64,000 nucleotides of DNA from an uncultured Bacteroidota bacterium (GCA_902559035.1 CACEGG010000001.1:62001-126000), one strand, 5' to 3'. Positions 10,048 through 20,277 are shown, counted from the first letter of the stretch. Made by a program: numbers and translations. Notes: generated from the letters alone by a model not told the origin.

Positions 10048-10305
10048 ATGGAAAAAAGAAATTTAAGAAAAGAAAGAATTGGAATTGTTACTAGTAACAA
10101 AATGGAGAAATCTATTGTTGTTTCTGAAGTTAATAAGGTTAAGCATCCAATGTATGGAAAATTCGTTTTAAAGACTAAAAAATATATTGCACACGATCAA
10201 GAAAACGAGTGTAATATTGGAGATACAGTAAAAATAATGGAAACAAGACCTCTAAGTAAGTCAAAATGCTGGAGACTTGTTCAAATTTTAGAAAGAGCTA
10301 AATAA
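10048..10305 (+). CDS. rpsQ: 30S ribosomal protein S17
   Basis: 85 residues, an OB-fold protein binding 16S rRNA helices early in assembly. [19 protein letters not shown] and the [21 protein letters not shown] block are characteristic. Its TAA overlaps the rplN ATG by one base (TAATG). Confidence 0.97.
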   Translation: MEKRNLRKERIGIVTSNKMEKSIVVSEVNKVKHPMYGKFVLKTKKYIAHDQENECNIGDTVKIMETRPLSKSKCWRLVQILERAK

Positions 10306-10673
10306 TGGTACAACAAGAATCAAGATTAACTGTTGCTGATAATACTGGTGCAAAAGAAGTACTTACTATTAGAGTTTTGGGAGGAACAAAAAGAAGATAT
10401 GCTTCTGTTGGTGATAAGATAGTTATTACTGTAAAGCACTCAACTCCAAACGGTACAGTTAAAAAAGGACAAGTTTCAACTGCAGTAGTGGTTAGAACTA
10501 AAAAGGAAGTAAGAAGAAAAGATGGATCATACATAAGATTTGATGATAATGCTTGTGTATTATTAGATGCTGCTGGCGAAATGAGAGGAACTCGTGTATT
10601 CGGGCCAGTTGCAAGAGAACTTAGAGATAAAAAGTTTATGAAAATAGTTTCACTAGCACCTGAAGTTTTATAA
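10305..10673 (+). CDS. rplN: 50S ribosomal protein L14
   Basis: 122 residues, the standard length. L14 lies at the subunit interface and binds the silencing factor Rsf[20 protein letters not shown] and the C-terminal [23 protein letters not shown] are near-consensus. Translationally linked to rpsQ by a one-base overlap and two bases ahead of rplX. Confidence 0.98.
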   Translation: MVQQESRLTVADNTGAKEVLTIRVLGGTKRRYASVGDKIVITVKHSTPNGTVKKGQVSTAVVVRTKKEVRRKDGSYIRFDDNACVLLDAAGEMRGTRVFGPVARELRDKKFMKIVSLAPEVL

Positions 10674-10675
10674 TT

Positions 10676-10987
10676 ATGATAAAAATTAAATTAAAAACTG
10701 GAGATCAAGTAAGAGTTTTAGCTGGAGACCACAAAGGTTCTGAAGGTAAGATATCTAAATTGTTCAAGTCAAAAAACTTAGCAATTGTTGAGGGAGTAAA
10801 TATGGTAAAAAAGCACAATAAACCAAGTTCACAAAATCCAAAAGGAGGTATTACTGAACAAGAGGCTCCAATTCATATTTCCAATTTGTCCCTACTTACA
10901 TCTAAAGGTGAGACAACTAGAGTTGGATATAAAACAACTGATGGTGTAAAGAATAGAATTGCGTTAAAATCTGATGAAATAATTTAA
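10676..10987 (+). CDS. rplX: 50S ribosomal protein L24
   Basis: 103 residues with a KOW motif near the start ([18 protein letters not shown]). L24 is an assembly-initiator protein binding the 5' end of 23S rRNA. The [13 protein letters not shown] block is typical. Two bases separate it from each neighbour. Confidence 0.97.
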   Translation: MIKIKLKTGDQVRVLAGDHKGSEGKISKLFKSKNLAIVEGVNMVKKHNKPSSQNPKGGITEQEAPIHISNLSLLTSKGETTRVGYKTTDGVKNRIALKSDEII

Positions 10988-10989
10988 TT

Positions 10990-11541
10990 ATGAGTTACCA
11001 ACCTAGATTAAAAAAAGAATTTAATGAAAGAATTATTTCTTCTCTGAAGGAAGAATATTCTTACAGTAATGTAATGATGGTTCCAAAGCTTCAAAAAATA
11101 GTAATTAGTAAAGGAGTTGGTGGTGCTGTCGCTGATAAAAAATTAATTGATCATGCAATAGAGGAATTATCAACTATTTCTGGTCAAAAGGCTATTGCAA
11201 CTCTTTCCAAAAAGGACGTTGCTACTTTCAAATTAAGAAAAGGGATGCCAATTGGAGCAAAAGTAACACTAAGATCCGAGAGAATGTACGAGTTTTTAGA
11301 TAGATTAATTACTACTGCTCTTCCGAGAGTTCGTGATTTTCAAGGAATAAAAGCCTCTGGTTTTGACGGAAGAGGTAACTATAACCTTGGTGTCACAGAG
11401 CAAATTATTTTTCCTGAAATTGATATAGATAAAGTAAATAAAATTTCTGGAATGGATATCACATTCGTTACTAGTGCGAAAACTGATAAAGAAGCAAAAT
11501 CATTATTAACAGAACTAGGTCTACCATTTAAAAAGAATTAA
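10990..11541 (+). CDS. rplE: 50S ribosomal protein L5
   Basis: 183 residues. L5 binds 5S rRNA in the central protuberance. [15 protein letters not shown], the [15 protein letters not shown] block and the [21 protein letters not shown] block identify it clearly. Standard position between rplX and rpsN. Confidence 0.98.
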   Translation: MSYQPRLKKEFNERIISSLKEEYSYSNVMMVPKLQKIVISKGVGGAVADKKLIDHAIEELSTISGQKAIATLSKKDVATFKLRKGMPIGAKVTLRSERMYEFLDRLITTALPRVRDFQGIKASGFDGRGNYNLGVTEQIIFPEIDIDKVNKISGMDITFVTSAKTDKEAKSLLTELGLPFKKN

Positions 11542-11543
11542 CT

Positions 11544-11813
11544 ATGGCTAAAGAATCAATGAAGGCCCGTGAGGTCAAAAGAGCTAAAATGTGTGCTAAA
11601 TATGCAGATAAAAGAAAAGCTTTAAAAAAAGCTGGAGATTATGAAGCATTACAAAAGCTACCAAAGAATTCTTCTCCTGTAAGAGCTCACAATAGATGTA
11701 AACTAACAGGAAGACCAAAAGGTTATATGAGACAGTTTGGTATATCGAGGGTGATGTTTAGAGAAATGGCAAATAAAGGTTTAATCCCAGGAGTTAGAAA
11801 AGCTAGCTGGTAA
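11544..11813 (+). CDS. rpsN: 30S ribosomal protein S14, long zinc-free form
   Basis: 89 residues. S14 completes the 30S head with S3 and S10. The sequence is the long form: it has only isolated cysteines and lacks the CxxC pairs of the short zinc-ribbon type, but keeps [19 protein letters not shown] and the C-terminal [11 protein letters not shown]. Standard place between rplE and rpsH. Confidence 0.97.
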   Translation: MAKESMKAREVKRAKMCAKYADKRKALKKAGDYEALQKLPKNSSPVRAHNRCKLTGRPKGYMRQFGISRVMFREMANKGLIPGVRKASW

Positions 11814-11827
11814 AATAAATTATTAAA

Positions 11828-12226
11828 ATGAATACAGATCCAATTGCAGATTATTTAACAAGAATTAGAAACGCTAATAGTGCTGGTCACAAAGTAGTTT
11901 CAATTCCCGCATCGAATGTAAAGAAAGAAATTACTAAGATATTATTTGATCAAGGTTATATTTTAAGTTACAAATTTGAGAATGATACAACTCAGGGTAG
12001 TATTAAAATTGCATTAAAGTATGATTCTTACACAAAGGAACCTGTTATCAAAAAACTTGAAAGAATTAGCAAGCCTGGCTTAAGAAAATATTCAGATTCA
12101 GTTGGCTTACCTAGAGTATTAAACGGATTAGGAACAGCTATTGTATCGACTTCAAAAGGTCTTATGACTGGTAAAAAAGCAAAACAATCTAACGTAGGAG
12201 GAGAAATCCTTTGTTACGTACATTAA
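11828..12226 (+). CDS. rpsH: 30S ribosomal protein S8
   Basis: 132 residues. S8 binds the central domain of 16S rRNA and, in E. coli, represses the spc operon. [13 protein letters not shown] at the start and the C-terminal [25 protein letters not shown] block are conserved. The spacer before it (14 bases) holds no evident structure. Confidence 0.98.
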   Translation: MNTDPIADYLTRIRNANSAGHKVVSIPASNVKKEITKILFDQGYILSYKFENDTTQGSIKIALKYDSYTKEPVIKKLERISKPGLRKYSDSVGLPRVLNGLGTAIVSTSKGLMTGKKAKQSNVGGEILCYVH

Positions 12227-12236
12227 AATTAATAAA

Positions 12237-12779
12237 ATGTCAAGAATAGGAAATAATCCAATTATAATCCCAGAAGGTGTTTCAGTAGAGATTCAACCTA
12301 ACCTTTTCTCTGTGAAAGGAAAGTTAGGAGAATTATCTCAAACATATGATTTAGTTTCAGTTGAGCAAACTGATAACACACTAACTCTTAAAAGAGAAAA
12401 CGAGTCAAAGCCTGCAAAAGCTAAACATGGATTATACCGTGCTTTATTTTTCAATATGATTGAAGGAGTTTCAAAAGGATGGACTAAAGAACTAGAGTTA
12501 GTAGGTGTTGGTTATAGAGCTAAAAATCAAGGTCAAAAATTAGAGTTAGCTCTTGGTTTTTCTCATAATATTGTGTTTCAAATTCCTGTCGAAGTTAAAG
12601 TAGAGACTATTTCTGAAAAAGGAAAAAATCCTATTGTTAAATTATTTTCATTTGATAAGCAATTAGTAGGATCTATAGCTTCAAAAATTAGAAGCTTTAG
12701 AAAACCAGAACCTTATAAAGGAAAAGGTGTTAAATATGTTGGTGAAGAGATACGTAGAAAAGCAGGTAAGTCTGCATAA
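12237..12779 (+). CDS. rplF: 50S ribosomal protein L6
   Basis: 180 residues. L6 lies near the factor-binding site of the large subunit. It has the two repeated L6 domains; the second ends with the conserved PEPYKGKGVKYVGEEIRRKAGK. Ten bases after rpsH and eleven before rplR. Confidence 0.98.
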   Translation: MSRIGNNPIIIPEGVSVEIQPNLFSVKGKLGELSQTYDLVSVEQTDNTLTLKRENESKPAKAKHGLYRALFFNMIEGVSKGWTKELELVGVGYRAKNQGQKLELALGFSHNIVFQIPVEVKVETISEKGKNPIVKLFSFDKQLVGSIASKIRSFRKPEPYKGKGVKYVGEEIRRKAGKSA

Positions 12780-12790
12780 ATTTTTATAAA

Positions 12791-13147
12791 ATGAGTTTAT
12801 CTAAGATTAATAAAAGAAATAAAATAAAAAGAAGAATTCGAAAACACGTCTTTGGGAGTGAAAGTAGACCTAGGCTTTCTGTTTTTAGAAGTAACAAAGA
12901 AATATATGCTCAAATTGTTGATGATGTAAATGGAAAAACATTAGTTTCTGCTTCATCAAGGGATAAGGACATAGCCGATGATAAAAAAACTAAAATTGAG
13001 TTATCTAAATTAGTTGGTATTTCTGTAGGTTCTAAGGCTGTTAAGGCTGGAATTGAAAAGATAGGCTTTGATAGAAGCGGATATTTGTATCACGGTAGAG
13101 TTAAATCATTAGCAGAAGGTGCCAGAGAAGCTGGTCTAAAATTTTAA
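12791..13147 (+). CDS. rplR: 50S ribosomal protein L18
   Basis: 118 residues. L18 binds 5S rRNA with L5. The basic N-terminus, the RPRLSVFRSNKEIYAQIVDD core and the C-terminal FDRSGYLYHGRVKSLAEGAREAGLKF are typical. Spaced three bases from rpsE. Confidence 0.98.
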   Translation: MSLSKINKRNKIKRRIRKHVFGSESRPRLSVFRSNKEIYAQIVDDVNGKTLVSASSRDKDIADDKKTKIELSKLVGISVGSKAVKAGIEKIGFDRSGYLYHGRVKSLAEGAREAGLKF

Positions 13148-13150
13148 TTT

Positions 13151-13669
13151 ATGAAAAATAATAGAAACGAATTTGTTAAACCAGGTGGACTAGATTTAAA
13201 AGATAGACTAGTTAGTATACAACGTGTAACAAAAGTAACCAAAGGTGGTAGAGCTTTTGGTTTTACTGCTATTGTTGTTGTTGGTGATGAAAATGGTGTA
13301 GTAGGACACGGGTTAGGAAAGTCAAAAGAAGTTGCAACAGCTATTGCTAAAGCAGTTGAAGATGCTAAAAAAAATCTAGTGCGCATTGCATTACACAATT
13401 CTACACTTCCTCATGAACAAAAAGGTAAGCATGGAGGTGCTAAAGTTTTCATTAAGCCTGCATCACAGGGTACTGGAGTAATTGCAGGTGGAGCAGTAAG
13501 AGCTGTTCTTGAGTCTTTAGGTGTTCAAGATGTATTATCTAAATCTCAGGGATCTTCAAATCCACACAACGTTGTTAAAGCAACTTTTGATGCTTTATTA
13601 AGATTGAGAAATGCAAATACAGTTGCTCAGGAAAGAGGAATATCATTAGAAAAAGTTTTTAACGGATAA
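13151..13669 (+). CDS. rpsE: 30S ribosomal protein S5
   Basis: 172 residues. S5 works in decoding fidelity and at the mRNA entry site. The double-stranded RNA-binding N-terminal domain ([19 protein letters not shown]) and the C-terminal [20 protein letters not shown] block are clear. Followed two bases later by rpmD. Confidence 0.98.
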   Translation: MKNNRNEFVKPGGLDLKDRLVSIQRVTKVTKGGRAFGFTAIVVVGDENGVVGHGLGKSKEVATAIAKAVEDAKKNLVRIALHNSTLPHEQKGKHGGAKVFIKPASQGTGVIAGGAVRAVLESLGVQDVLSKSQGSSNPHNVVKATFDALLRLRNANTVAQERGISLEKVFNG

Positions 13670-13671
13670 TT

Positions 13672-13848
13672 ATGGCAAAAATTAAGATAAAGAAAATAAG
13701 AAGTGAAATTAAAAGACCTGGTGATCAAAAGAAAACACTTTTAGCTTTGGGTTTAAAAAAAATAGGACAAGTTGTTGAACATGAAGACACTCCTAATATA
13801 ATTGGTATGGTTAATAAGGTAAAACATTTAGTTTCTGTTGTAAAATAA
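13672..13848 (+). CDS. rpmD: 50S ribosomal protein L30
   Basis: 58 residues, read directly from the sequence: it starts MAKIKIKKIRSEIKRPGDQ and ends IGMVNKVKHLVSVVK. L30 is a small peripheral large-subunit protein. The position between rpsE and rplO is universal. An A8 run at 13755-13762 inside the gene stays in frame, a useful contrast to the broken A8 run in rplV. Confidence 0.95.
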   Translation: MAKIKIKKIRSEIKRPGDQKKTLLALGLKKIGQVVEHEDTPNIIGMVNKVKHLVSVVK

Positions 13849-13854
13849 AAAAAT

Positions 13855-14307
13855 ATGAATTTAAGTAATTTAACACCCGAAAAAGGATCTATCCATACTT
13901 CTAAAAAAAGAGTAGGTAGAGGTCAGGGTTCTGGAAAAGGAGGAACTGCTACAAGAGGTCATAAAGGAGCTAAGTCAAGATCTGGGTACTCTAAAAAACT
14001 AGGTTTTGAGGGTGGTCAAATGCCATTACAAAGAAGAGTTCCTAAGTTTGGTTTCAACAATATTAATAGAAAAGAATACCAAGCTGTTAATATTCAAACT
14101 ATTCAATCTTTAGTAGATAATAAAAAGATCAAAGGTTCAATAGACATACAAAGTTTTATTGATAATGGTTTAGCTAGTAAAAATGATTTAATAAAAGTTC
14201 TTGGAGACGGAGAAATAAAAACAGCTATTAAAATAACGGCTCACAAGTTTTCAAAGAGTGCCAAAGCACAAATTGAAAAGAGCGGAGGTGAAGCAATAAT
14301 TATATAA
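13855..14307 (+). CDS. rplO: 50S ribosomal protein L15
   Basis: 150 residues. L15 is a late-assembly protein. The glycine- and basic-rich N-terminus (KRVGRGQGSGKGGTATRGHKG) and the GGQMPLQRRVPKFGF block are diagnostic. Directly upstream of secY, six bases apart. Confidence 0.98.
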   Translation: MNLSNLTPEKGSIHTSKKRVGRGQGSGKGGTATRGHKGAKSRSGYSKKLGFEGGQMPLQRRVPKFGFNNINRKEYQAVNIQTIQSLVDNKKIKGSIDIQSFIDNGLASKNDLIKVLGDGEIKTAIKITAHKFSKSAKAQIEKSGGEAIII

Positions 14308-14313
14308 TAAATT

Positions 14314-15660
14314 ATGTATAGTTTTTTTGAAACATTAAAAAATATCTGGAAAATCACAGAATTAAGAGATAGAATCTTTATAACTCTTTTCTTCCTAGCT
14401 ATTTATAGATTAGGTGCTCAAGTGGTATTACCTGGTATTGACTCTGTTCAATTAGCTGAACTTTCAAGTAGAACACAAGGAGGAGGACTTTTAGGTATTT
14501 TAAATGCCTTTACAGGTGGAGCTTTTGCAAACGCATCTGTTTTTGCTTTAGGAATAATGCCATATATTTCTGCATCAATTGTTGTTCAATTAATGGGTAT
14601 TGCAGTTCCTTATTTACAAAAACTACAAAAAGAAGGAGAAAGCGGCAGAAAAACAATCAACCAAATAACAAGATGGCTAACAATATTGATTTGTGTAGTT
14701 CAGGCACCCGCTTATTTATATAGTTTAGGAGCTCTTGGAGTTCCTGAGAGTGCTTTTATTATGGGTAAAACACCAGTTTTTGTTGTTTCCTCAGTAATTA
14801 TTTTAGTTACAGGTTGTGTATTTGCAATGTGGTTAGGTGAGAAAATTACAGATAAAGGAATCGGTAATGGAATTTCATTACTTATTACAGTAGGAATTAT
14901 AGCTTCTCTCCCTCAAGCATTTTTTCAAGAGTTTACATCAAGAGTTACTCAAAGTAATGGAGGAGCTATTACTATTTTAATCGAGCTTGTCATATGGGTT
15001 GTTGTTATTGCTCTTTGCGTACTTCTAGTCAAAGCGGTCAGACAAGTCCCAGTTCAGTACGCTAGAAGGACTGCCTCAGGTGGATTTGATAAAAATCAAG
15101 CAAGTTCAAGACAATATATACCATTGAGACTTAATGCTTCTGGTGTAATGCCTATAATCTTTGCTCAAGCCATTATGTTTGCTCCAGCTTACATTGGACA
15201 ATTATTTGGTAATTCTGGGTTTGGTCAATGGATGCAAACATCATTTTCTGATATGTTTGGATTATGGTACAATATTTTATTTGGTTTTTTAATTATTGTT
15301 TTTACATATTTTTATACAGCCATTACAGTTCCAACAAATAAAATGTCTGATGACCTGAAAAGAAGTGGTGGTTTTGTCCCTGGAATAAGACCAGGAAGTG
15401 AAACTGCTGATTTCCTTGACAAAATAATGTCATTAATAACATTCCCCGGCTCACTATTTTTAGCTGCTGTTTCAGTACTTCCTGCTATTATAGTCCAAAT
15501 AATGGGAATGCAGCAAGGTTGGGCTTTATTTTATGGAGGAACATCATTATTAATCATGGTAGGGGTTGCAATAGATACCATCCAACAGATTAACGCATAT
15601 TTACTAAATCGTCATTATGATGGTTTAATGAAAACTGGTAAAAAAAGAAAATTAGCATAA
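14314..15660 (+). CDS. secY: Preprotein translocase subunit SecY
   Basis: 448 residues with ten predicted membrane helices, the pore subunit of the SecYEG channel for export and membrane insertion. The first helix follows [20 protein letters not shown]; the plug-region [14 protein letters not shown] and the cytoplasmic loop [12 protein letters not shown] and [16 protein letters not shown] segments are conserved. infA follows after one base, with no adk or map gene between, as is usual in flavobacteria. Confidence 0.98.
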   Translation: MYSFFETLKNIWKITELRDRIFITLFFLAIYRLGAQVVLPGIDSVQLAELSSRTQGGGLLGILNAFTGGAFANASVFALGIMPYISASIVVQLMGIAVPYLQKLQKEGESGRKTINQITRWLTILICVVQAPAYLYSLGALGVPESAFIMGKTPVFVVSSVIILVTGCVFAMWLGEKITDKGIGNGISLLITVGIIASLPQAFFQEFTSRVTQSNGGAITILIELVIWVVVIALCVLLVKAVRQVPVQYARRTASGGFDKNQASSRQYIPLRLNASGVMPIIFAQAIMFAPAYIGQLFGNSGFGQWMQTSFSDMFGLWYNILFGFLIIVFTYFYTAITVPTNKMSDDLKRSGGFVPGIRPGSETADFLDKIMSLITFPGSLFLAAVSVLPAIIVQIMGMQQGWALFYGGTSLLIMVGVAIDTIQQINAYLLNRHYDGLMKTGKKRKLA

Positions 15661-15661
15661 T

Positions 15662-15877
15662 ATGGCAAAACAAGCAGCAATAGAACAAGACGGTACTATA
15701 ATTGAAGCTCTTTCAAATGCTATGTTCAGAGTTGAATTACAGAATGGACATGTCGTTACTGCACATATTTCTGGTAAAATGAGAATGCATTATATTAAAC
15801 TATTACCTGGTGACAAAGTTAAATTAGAAATGAGTCCATATGATTTAACTAAAGCTAGAATAACATATAGACACTAA
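15662..15877 (+). CDS. infA: Translation initiation factor IF-1
   Basis: 71 residues, an OB-fold (S1-like) protein that blocks the A site during initiation. [16 protein letters not shown], the [12 protein letters not shown] strand and the [19 protein letters not shown] block are canonical. One base after secY and four before rpmJ. Confidence 0.98.
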   Translation: MAKQAAIEQDGTIIEALSNAMFRVELQNGHVVTAHISGKMRMHYIKLLPGDKVKLEMSPYDLTKARITYRH

Positions 15878-15881
15878 AATT

Positions 15882-15998
15882 ATGAAAGTAAGAGCATCTG
15901 TAAAAAAAAGAAGTCCCGAATGTAAAATAGTTAGAAGAAAGGGAAGACTTTATGTAATTAACAAAAAGAATCCTAGATTCAAACAAAGACAAGGATAA
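15882..15998 (+). CDS. rpmJ: 50S ribosomal protein L36, zinc-free form
   Basis: 38 residues read directly from the sequence, starting [20 protein letters not shown] and ending [10 protein letters not shown]36 is a small large-subunit protein. The zinc-binding form has C11, C14, C27 and H33; here only C14 remains (S11, N27, F33), so it cannot form the zinc site. An A8 run at 15902-15909 stays in frame. Lies between infA and rpsM. Confidence 0.95.
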   Translation: MKVRASVKKRSPECKIVRRKGRLYVINKKNPRFKQRQG

Positions 15999-16001
15999 AT
16001 T

Positions 16002-16376
16002 ATGGCAAGAATTTCAGGGGTTGATATACCCAAACAAAAACGTGGAGTAATAGCTTTAACCTATATTTTCGGAATAGGTAAATCTAGAGCTAAAACAATC
16101 CTACACTCAGCAAATGTAAGTGAAGATAAAAAAGTTTCTGATTGGAACGATGACGACACTGCTAAGGTAAGAGAGGCTGTAGGTAATTTTAAAATTGAAG
16201 GAGAACTTAGATCTGAAAACCAAATTAATATTAAAAGATTAATGGATATTGGTTGTTACAGAGGAATCCGACACAGAACAGGACTTCCACTTAGAGGTCA
16301 AAGAACAAAAAATAATTCTAGAACTAGAAAAGGTAAAAGAAAAACAGTTGCTAATAAAAAGAAAGTAACTAAATAA
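16002..16376 (+). CDS. rpsM: 30S ribosomal protein S13
   Basis: 124 residues. S13 forms intersubunit bridges and contacts the P-site t[29 protein letters not shown] and the C-terminal [20 protein letters not shown](S)RTRKG blocks are typical. Starts three bases after rpmJ. Confidence 0.98.
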   Translation: MARISGVDIPKQKRGVIALTYIFGIGKSRAKTILHSANVSEDKKVSDWNDDDTAKVREAVGNFKIEGELRSENQINIKRLMDIGCYRGIRHRTGLPLRGQRTKNNSRTRKGKRKTVANKKKVTK

Positions 16377-16384
16377 TATTAAAT

Positions 16385-16768
16385 ATGGCTAAATCAGTAT
16401 CTAAAAAAAGAAAAGTTATAGTAGATTCATTTGGTGAAGCACACATTAATGCTTCATTTAATAATATTATTATTTCATTAACTAATAAAAAAGGAGAGGT
16501 AATCTCTTGGTCATCTGCTGGTAAAATGGGCTTTAGAGGTTCTAAAAAGAATACTCCGTACGCAGCTCAATTAGCTGCAGAAGAAGCTGTAAAAGTAGCT
16601 CATGATGCAGGGATGAGAAAGGCAAAGGTATATGTAAAAGGTCCTGGAAATGGTAGAGAATCAGCTATCAGAACTATTCATAATAACGGAATTGAGGTAA
16701 CAGAAATTTTTGACGTTACACCAATGCCTCATAATGGATGTAGACCACCTAAAAGAAGAAGAGTATAA
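16385..16768 (+). CDS. rpsK: 30S ribosomal protein S11
   Basis: 127 residues. S11 lies on the platform near the mRNA exit and Shine-Dalgarno helix. The [18 protein letters not shown] start, the [20 protein letters not shown] block and the ending [16 protein letters not shown] are conserved. It is followed by an unusually long 60-base spacer before rpsD. Confidence 0.98.
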   Translation: MAKSVSKKRKVIVDSFGEAHINASFNNIIISLTNKKGEVISWSSAGKMGFRGSKKNTPYAAQLAAEEAVKVAHDAGMRKAKVYVKGPGNGRESAIRTIHNNGIEVTEIFDVTPMPHNGCRPPKRRRV

Positions 16769-16776
16769 ATTAACTA

Positions 16777-16814
16777 AATTTTTGTCGAAGGACAGACCTT
16801 AATTCACAAAAATT
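16777..16814 (+). promoter_or_regulatory. Structured leader before rpsD, candidate S4-binding autoregulatory RNA
   Basis: The 60-base spacer before rpsD holds a perfect 9-bp outer helix, AATTTTTGT (16777-16785) with ACAAAAATT (16806-16814), enclosing an inner 4-bp helix AAGG (16788-16791) with CCTT (16797-16800) around ACAGA. No T tract follows the outer helix, so it does not look like a terminator. S4 represses its own operon through leader structures in several bacterial groups; a Bacteroidetes version here is plausible but inferred. Confidence 0.45.
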
Positions 16815-16828
16815 AAAAACATAAAAAT

Positions 16829-17434
16829 ATGGCAAGATACACCGGTCCAAAAACTAAAATTGCAAGAAAATTTGGCGAACCGATTTTCGGAGAAGACAAA
16901 TCATTTGAAAAGAAAAATTATCCTCCAGGCCAACATGGCAATAATAGAAGAAGAGGTAAGAAATCTGAATATGCTATTCAATTAATGGAAAAGCAAAAGG
17001 CAAAATACACTTATGGTATTTTAGAACGCCAATTCAGAAATTTATTTAAAAAAGCTAACCAAAGTAAGGGTGTTACTGGTGAAGTTTTACTTCAGTTATG
17101 TGAGTCCAGACTAGATAATATTGTATACAGATTAGGTATTGCTTCAACAAGAAGTGCCGCTCGTCAACTTGTTAGTCACAGACATATTACAGTAGACGGA
17201 GTTCTATGTAATATTCCTTCCAGAACAATTAAACCAGGAGAAGTTATTGGAGTAAGAGAAAAATCAAAAACTATTAGTTCAATTGAAAATGCACTATCAA
17301 ACAATTCATCCGTATACGAATGGATGTCTTGGAATAGTGATAGAATGGAAGGGGTTTTCGTTTCCATCCCTGAAAGAGAGGAAATACCAGAAAACATTAA
17401 AGAACAATTAATCGTCGAATTATATTCGAAATAA
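16829..17434 (+). CDS. rpsD: 30S ribosomal protein S4
   Basis: 201 residues. S4 nucleates 30S assembly on the 16S 5' domain and is a translational repressor in many bacteria. [16 protein letters not shown], the [21 protein letters not shown] block and the S4 RNA-binding domain ([33 protein letters not shown]) are all present. The structured 60-base spacer before it may control it and the downstream rpoA and rplQ. Confidence 0.98.
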   Translation: MARYTGPKTKIARKFGEPIFGEDKSFEKKNYPPGQHGNNRRRGKKSEYAIQLMEKQKAKYTYGILERQFRNLFKKANQSKGVTGEVLLQLCESRLDNIVYRLGIASTRSAARQLVSHRHITVDGVLCNIPSRTIKPGEVIGVREKSKTISSIENALSNNSSVYEWMSWNSDRMEGVFVSIPEREEIPENIKEQLIVELYSK

Positions 17435-17450
17435 AAAAAACATATTAATT

Positions 17451-18443
17451 ATGCCAGTATTTAATTTTCAAAAACCAGACAAAGTAATAATGATTGATTC
17501 ATCTGAATTCGAAGGTAAATTCGAATTTAGACCTCTTGAACCAGGATATGGTTTGACAGTTGGTAATGCTCTAAGAAGAGTTTTATTATCATCTCTTGAG
17601 GGTTTTGCGTTTACATCAGTCAAAATAGAAAACATAGATCATGAATTTTCATCTCTTCCAGGAATTGTTGAAGATGTAACTGAAATAATATTGAATCTAA
17701 AACAGGTATGTTTAAAAAGACAAATTGATTCTGTTGAAAATGAAAATGTTACCGTTTCTATTTTAGGTCAAGAACAAATTGTAGCAGGAGATTTGCAAAA
17801 ATTCATCTCAGGCTTCCAAGTTCTCAATCCTGAATTAGTTATATGTAATCTTGAAAAAAATGTTGCCTTAAATTTTGAACTTACTATTGAAAAAGGAAGA
17901 GGTTATGTTCCAGCTGAAGAAAATAAAAAATTAGGAGCTCCTATAGGAACAATTTTTATGGATTCTATTTTTACTCCAATCAAAAATGTAAAGTACTCTA
18001 TTGAAAACTTTAGAGTGGAGCAAAAAACTGATTATGAAAAATTAGTTTTTGAAATAATCACTGATGGATCTATTCATCCAAAAGATGCATTAACAGAAGG
18101 TGCCAAAACTTTAATTCACCATTTTATGTTATTCTCTGATGAAAGAATAACTCTTGAAGCTGATGAAATCGCTCAAACAGAGACTTATGATGAAGAATCT
18201 TTACACATGAGACAATTACTAAAAACAAGATTAATTGATATGGATCTTTCTGTAAGAGCTTTGAATTGTTTAAAAGCTGCAGAAGTTGATACACTTGGAG
18301 ATTTAGTTTCTTTTAACAAAAGCGATCTTATGAAATTTAGAAATTTTGGAAAGAAATCTCTAACTGAGTTAGAGGAATTAGTGATAGTTAAAGGACTTAA
18401 TTTTGGAATGGACTTATCTAAATATAAATTAGATAAAGAATAA
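17451..18443 (+). CDS. rpoA: RNA polymerase alpha subunit
   Basis: 330 residues. The N-terminal domain (about 1-235) dimerises and assembles the core enzyme; [20 protein letters not shown] is the classical motif. The C-terminal domain (about 255-330), with the [19 protein letters not shown] and [11 protein letters not shown] helices, contacts regulators and upstream DNA. Between rpsD and rplQ, as in the alpha operon. Confidence 0.98.
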   Translation: MPVFNFQKPDKVIMIDSSEFEGKFEFRPLEPGYGLTVGNALRRVLLSSLEGFAFTSVKIENIDHEFSSLPGIVEDVTEIILNLKQVCLKRQIDSVENENVTVSILGQEQIVAGDLQKFISGFQVLNPELVICNLEKNVALNFELTIEKGRGYVPAEENKKLGAPIGTIFMDSIFTPIKNVKYSIENFRVEQKTDYEKLVFEIITDGSIHPKDALTEGAKTLIHHFMLFSDERITLEADEIAQTETYDEESLHMRQLLKTRLIDMDLSVRALNCLKAAEVDTLGDLVSFNKSDLMKFRNFGKKSLTELEELVIVKGLNFGMDLSKYKLDKE

Positions 18444-18451
18444 TAAATATT

Positions 18452-19072
18452 ATGAGACACGGAAAAAAGTTTGCACATTTAGGTAGAAAAACACCTCACA
18501 GAAAATACATGTTAGCCAATATGGCCTGTTCCTTAATTGAGCACAAGTCTATCAATACAACTGTTGCAAAAGCTAAGGCTTTAAAAAGATATATAGAGCC
18601 TTTAATCACAAAATCTAAAAATGATTCAACTCATAATAGAAGAATTGTGTTCAGTTATTTAAAAAATAAATATGCTGTAACTGAACTTTTCAGAGATATT
18701 TCAGTGAAAATTGGAGATAGACCAGGTGGTTATACAAGAATAATTAAGCTTGGAAATAGATTGGGTGATAATGCTAGTATGGCAATGATAGAATTAGTTG
18801 ATTACAATACTATATACAATACTGGAAGTGACGCTAAAAAGAAAACTAGAAGAAGAAAAAAGTCTACAACTAAATCAAATATTTCAGTTGAGGAAGCTGT
18901 AGTTGAAGAATCTGCTCCAGTTGAGGAAGCTGTAGTTGAAGAATCTGCTCCAGTTGAGGAGGCTGTAGTTGAAGAATCTGCTCCGGCTACTGAAAATACC
19001 GCCAGTGGAGATGTTTCTGAAAATAAAGAAAACGAAAAAAAAACCGAAGATTCTGATAAAAAAGAATCATAG
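18452..19072 (+). CDS. rplQ: 50S ribosomal protein L17 with long repeat-bearing acidic C-terminal tail
   Basis: 206 residues. The L17 core (about 1-122: [20 protein letters not shown] ... [18 protein letters not shown]) is normal and sits at the peptide exit region. After a basic [13 protein letters not shown] patch (129-141) comes an acidic tail with three 11-residue [11 protein letters not shown] repeats (146-178) and a charged end ([17 protein letters not shown]). Flavobacterial L17 proteins often carry acidic extensions, but many are shorter; the near-identical DNA repeats suggest recent tandem expansion. Last gene of the ribosomal cluster, followed by a terminator. Confidence 0.96.
   Translation: MRHGKKFAHLGRKTPHRKYMLANMACSLIEHKSINTTVAKAKALKRYIEPLITKSKNDSTHNRRIVFSYLKNKYAVTELFRDISVKIGDRPGGYTRIIKLGNRLGDNASMAMIELVDYNTIYNTGSDAKKKTRRRKKSTTKSNISVEEAVVEESAPVEEAVVEESAPVEEAVVEESAPATENTASGDVSENKENEKKTEDSDKKES
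18887..18985 (+). repeat. Three tandem 33-bp repeats in the rplQ tail
   Basis: Copies lie at 18887-18919, 18920-18952 and 18953-18985 and each encodes [11 protein letters not shown]. The first two copies are identical; the third differs at two third-codon positions (A to G). Being in-frame multiples of 33, they can change copy number without breaking rplQ. Confidence 0.95.
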
Positions 19073-19113
19073 TTGTTATAAAAATAAATTTTTTATAATT
19101 TTTTTAATAATAT

Positions 19114-19143
19114 GGGGTAAACTTAATGTTTATCCCTTTTTTT
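19114..19143 (+). terminator. Intrinsic terminator after rplQ
   Basis: A 9-bp stem, GGGGTAAAC (19114-19122) with GTTTATCCC (19128-19136) including one G-T pair, closes a TTAAT loop and is followed by seven T (19137-19143). It ends the ribosomal cluster. The upstream in-frame ATG at 19126 lies inside the hairpin, arguing against it as the carA start. Confidence 0.85.
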
Positions 19144-19147
19144 ATAT

Positions 19148-19155
19148 TATTTTTG
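19148..19155 (+). promoter_or_regulatory. -7 box of carA
   Basis: TATTTTTG fits TAnnTTTG exactly and ends 6 bases before the carA ATG at 19162. I see no good TTG at the -33 distance. If used, the transcript would have a leader of only one or two bases. Confidence 0.45.
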
Positions 19156-19161
19156 AATACC

Positions 19162-20277
19162 ATGAAAGCAACCCAAAAATTAGAAAAAGCATTTATTCTT
19201 CTTGAGAATGGAACAGTCTTTTACGGAAAAGCACTGGGTGTGGAAGGTTCTGCTTTTGGAGAATTATGTTTTAATACAGGTATGACAGGCTATCAAGAAA
19301 TCTTTACAGATCCGTCATATTTTGGTCAGTTAATGGTGACAACAAATGCTCACATAGGAAATTATGGAGTTAGTGATGAGGATATTGAATCAAAGTCTCC
19401 AAAAATTGCAGGTTTAATCTGTAAGAATTTTAATCAACAATTTTCAAGACCTGCTGCTGATGGTTCACTTCAAAATTTTTTTAAAGACCATAATATAGTA
19501 GCAATTTCTGACGTTGATACAAGGGCACTTGTTTCACATATTAGAGACAATGGAGCAATGAATGCAGTTATTTCTACAAAATTGAGCTCAATTGAAGAAT
19601 TAAAAATAGAGTTATCAAAATTTCCTTCCATGAAAGGGCTAGAACTGGCTTCAAAAGTTTCAACTAAAGAACCTTATTTTTATGGAGATCCAGATTCAAA
19701 AATTAAAATAGCTGCTTTAGATTTAGGAATAAAACTAAATATTTTAAGAAACTTAGCTAAAAGAGGAGCATATATTAAAGTTTTTCCATTTGATTCAACT
19801 ATCACTGATCTTTCGAGTTTTAAACCAGACGGTTATTTTATATCAAATGGTCCTGGTGATCCAGAACCTTTAAGTTCTGCTATAAATCTTGCAAAAGAAA
19901 TTTTAAAAATCAATAAACCACTTTTTGGCATTTGTTTAGGTCACCAGGTTATTGCATTAGCTAACGGAATTTCAACATATAAGATGCACAATGGTCATAG
20001 AGGAATAAACCATCCTGTTTTAAACTTATTAACAGGAAAAGGTGAAGTTACATCTCAAAATCATGGTTTTGCAATAAATAAGGAAGAGGCAGAATCTAAT
20101 CCAGATATTAAAGTAACTCACTTGCATCTCAATGATGATACTATAGCAGGTATAAGCATTAAAAATAAAAATTGCTTTTCAGTTCAATATCATCCAGAGG
20201 CTAGTCCAGGTCCTCACGATTCAAATTATCTTTTTGATCAATTTATTGATCTAATCAAATCAAATATTAATGTGTAA
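19162..20277 (+). CDS. carA: Carbamoyl-phosphate synthase small subunit (glutaminase)
   Basis: 371 residues from the ATG at 19162. CarA releases ammonia from glutamine for CarB to make carbamoyl phosphate for pyrimidines and arginine. The N-terminal domain ([16 protein letters not shown]) is followed by a class I glutaminase domain with GICLGHQ (nucleophile Cys258), QNHGFA and the catalytic [13 protein letters not shown] longer reading from 19126 would start within the rplQ terminator and adds a hydrophobic stretch unlike the family. Its last 8 bases overlap eno. carB is about 40 kb away at 59605. Confidence 0.96.
   Translation: MKATQKLEKAFILLENGTVFYGKALGVEGSAFGELCFNTGMTGYQEIFTDPSYFGQLMVTTNAHIGNYGVSDEDIESKSPKIAGLICKNFNQQFSRPAADGSLQNFFKDHNIVAISDVDTRALVSHIRDNGAMNAVISTKLSSIEELKIELSKFPSMKGLELASKVSTKEPYFYGDPDSKIKIAALDLGIKLNILRNLAKRGAYIKVFPFDSTITDLSSFKPDGYFISNGPGDPEPLSSAINLAKEILKINKPLFGICLGHQVIALANGISTYKMHNGHRGINHPVLNLLTGKGEVTSQNHGFAINKEEAESNPDIKVTHLHLNDDTIAGISIKNKNCFSVQYHPEASPGPHDSNYLFDQFIDLIKSNINV

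Noticed and set aside
19126-19161. Upstream ATG for carA
   Set aside because: It lies within the rplQ terminator hairpin and adds a hydrophobic segment foreign to CarA; 19162 has a -7 box just before it.
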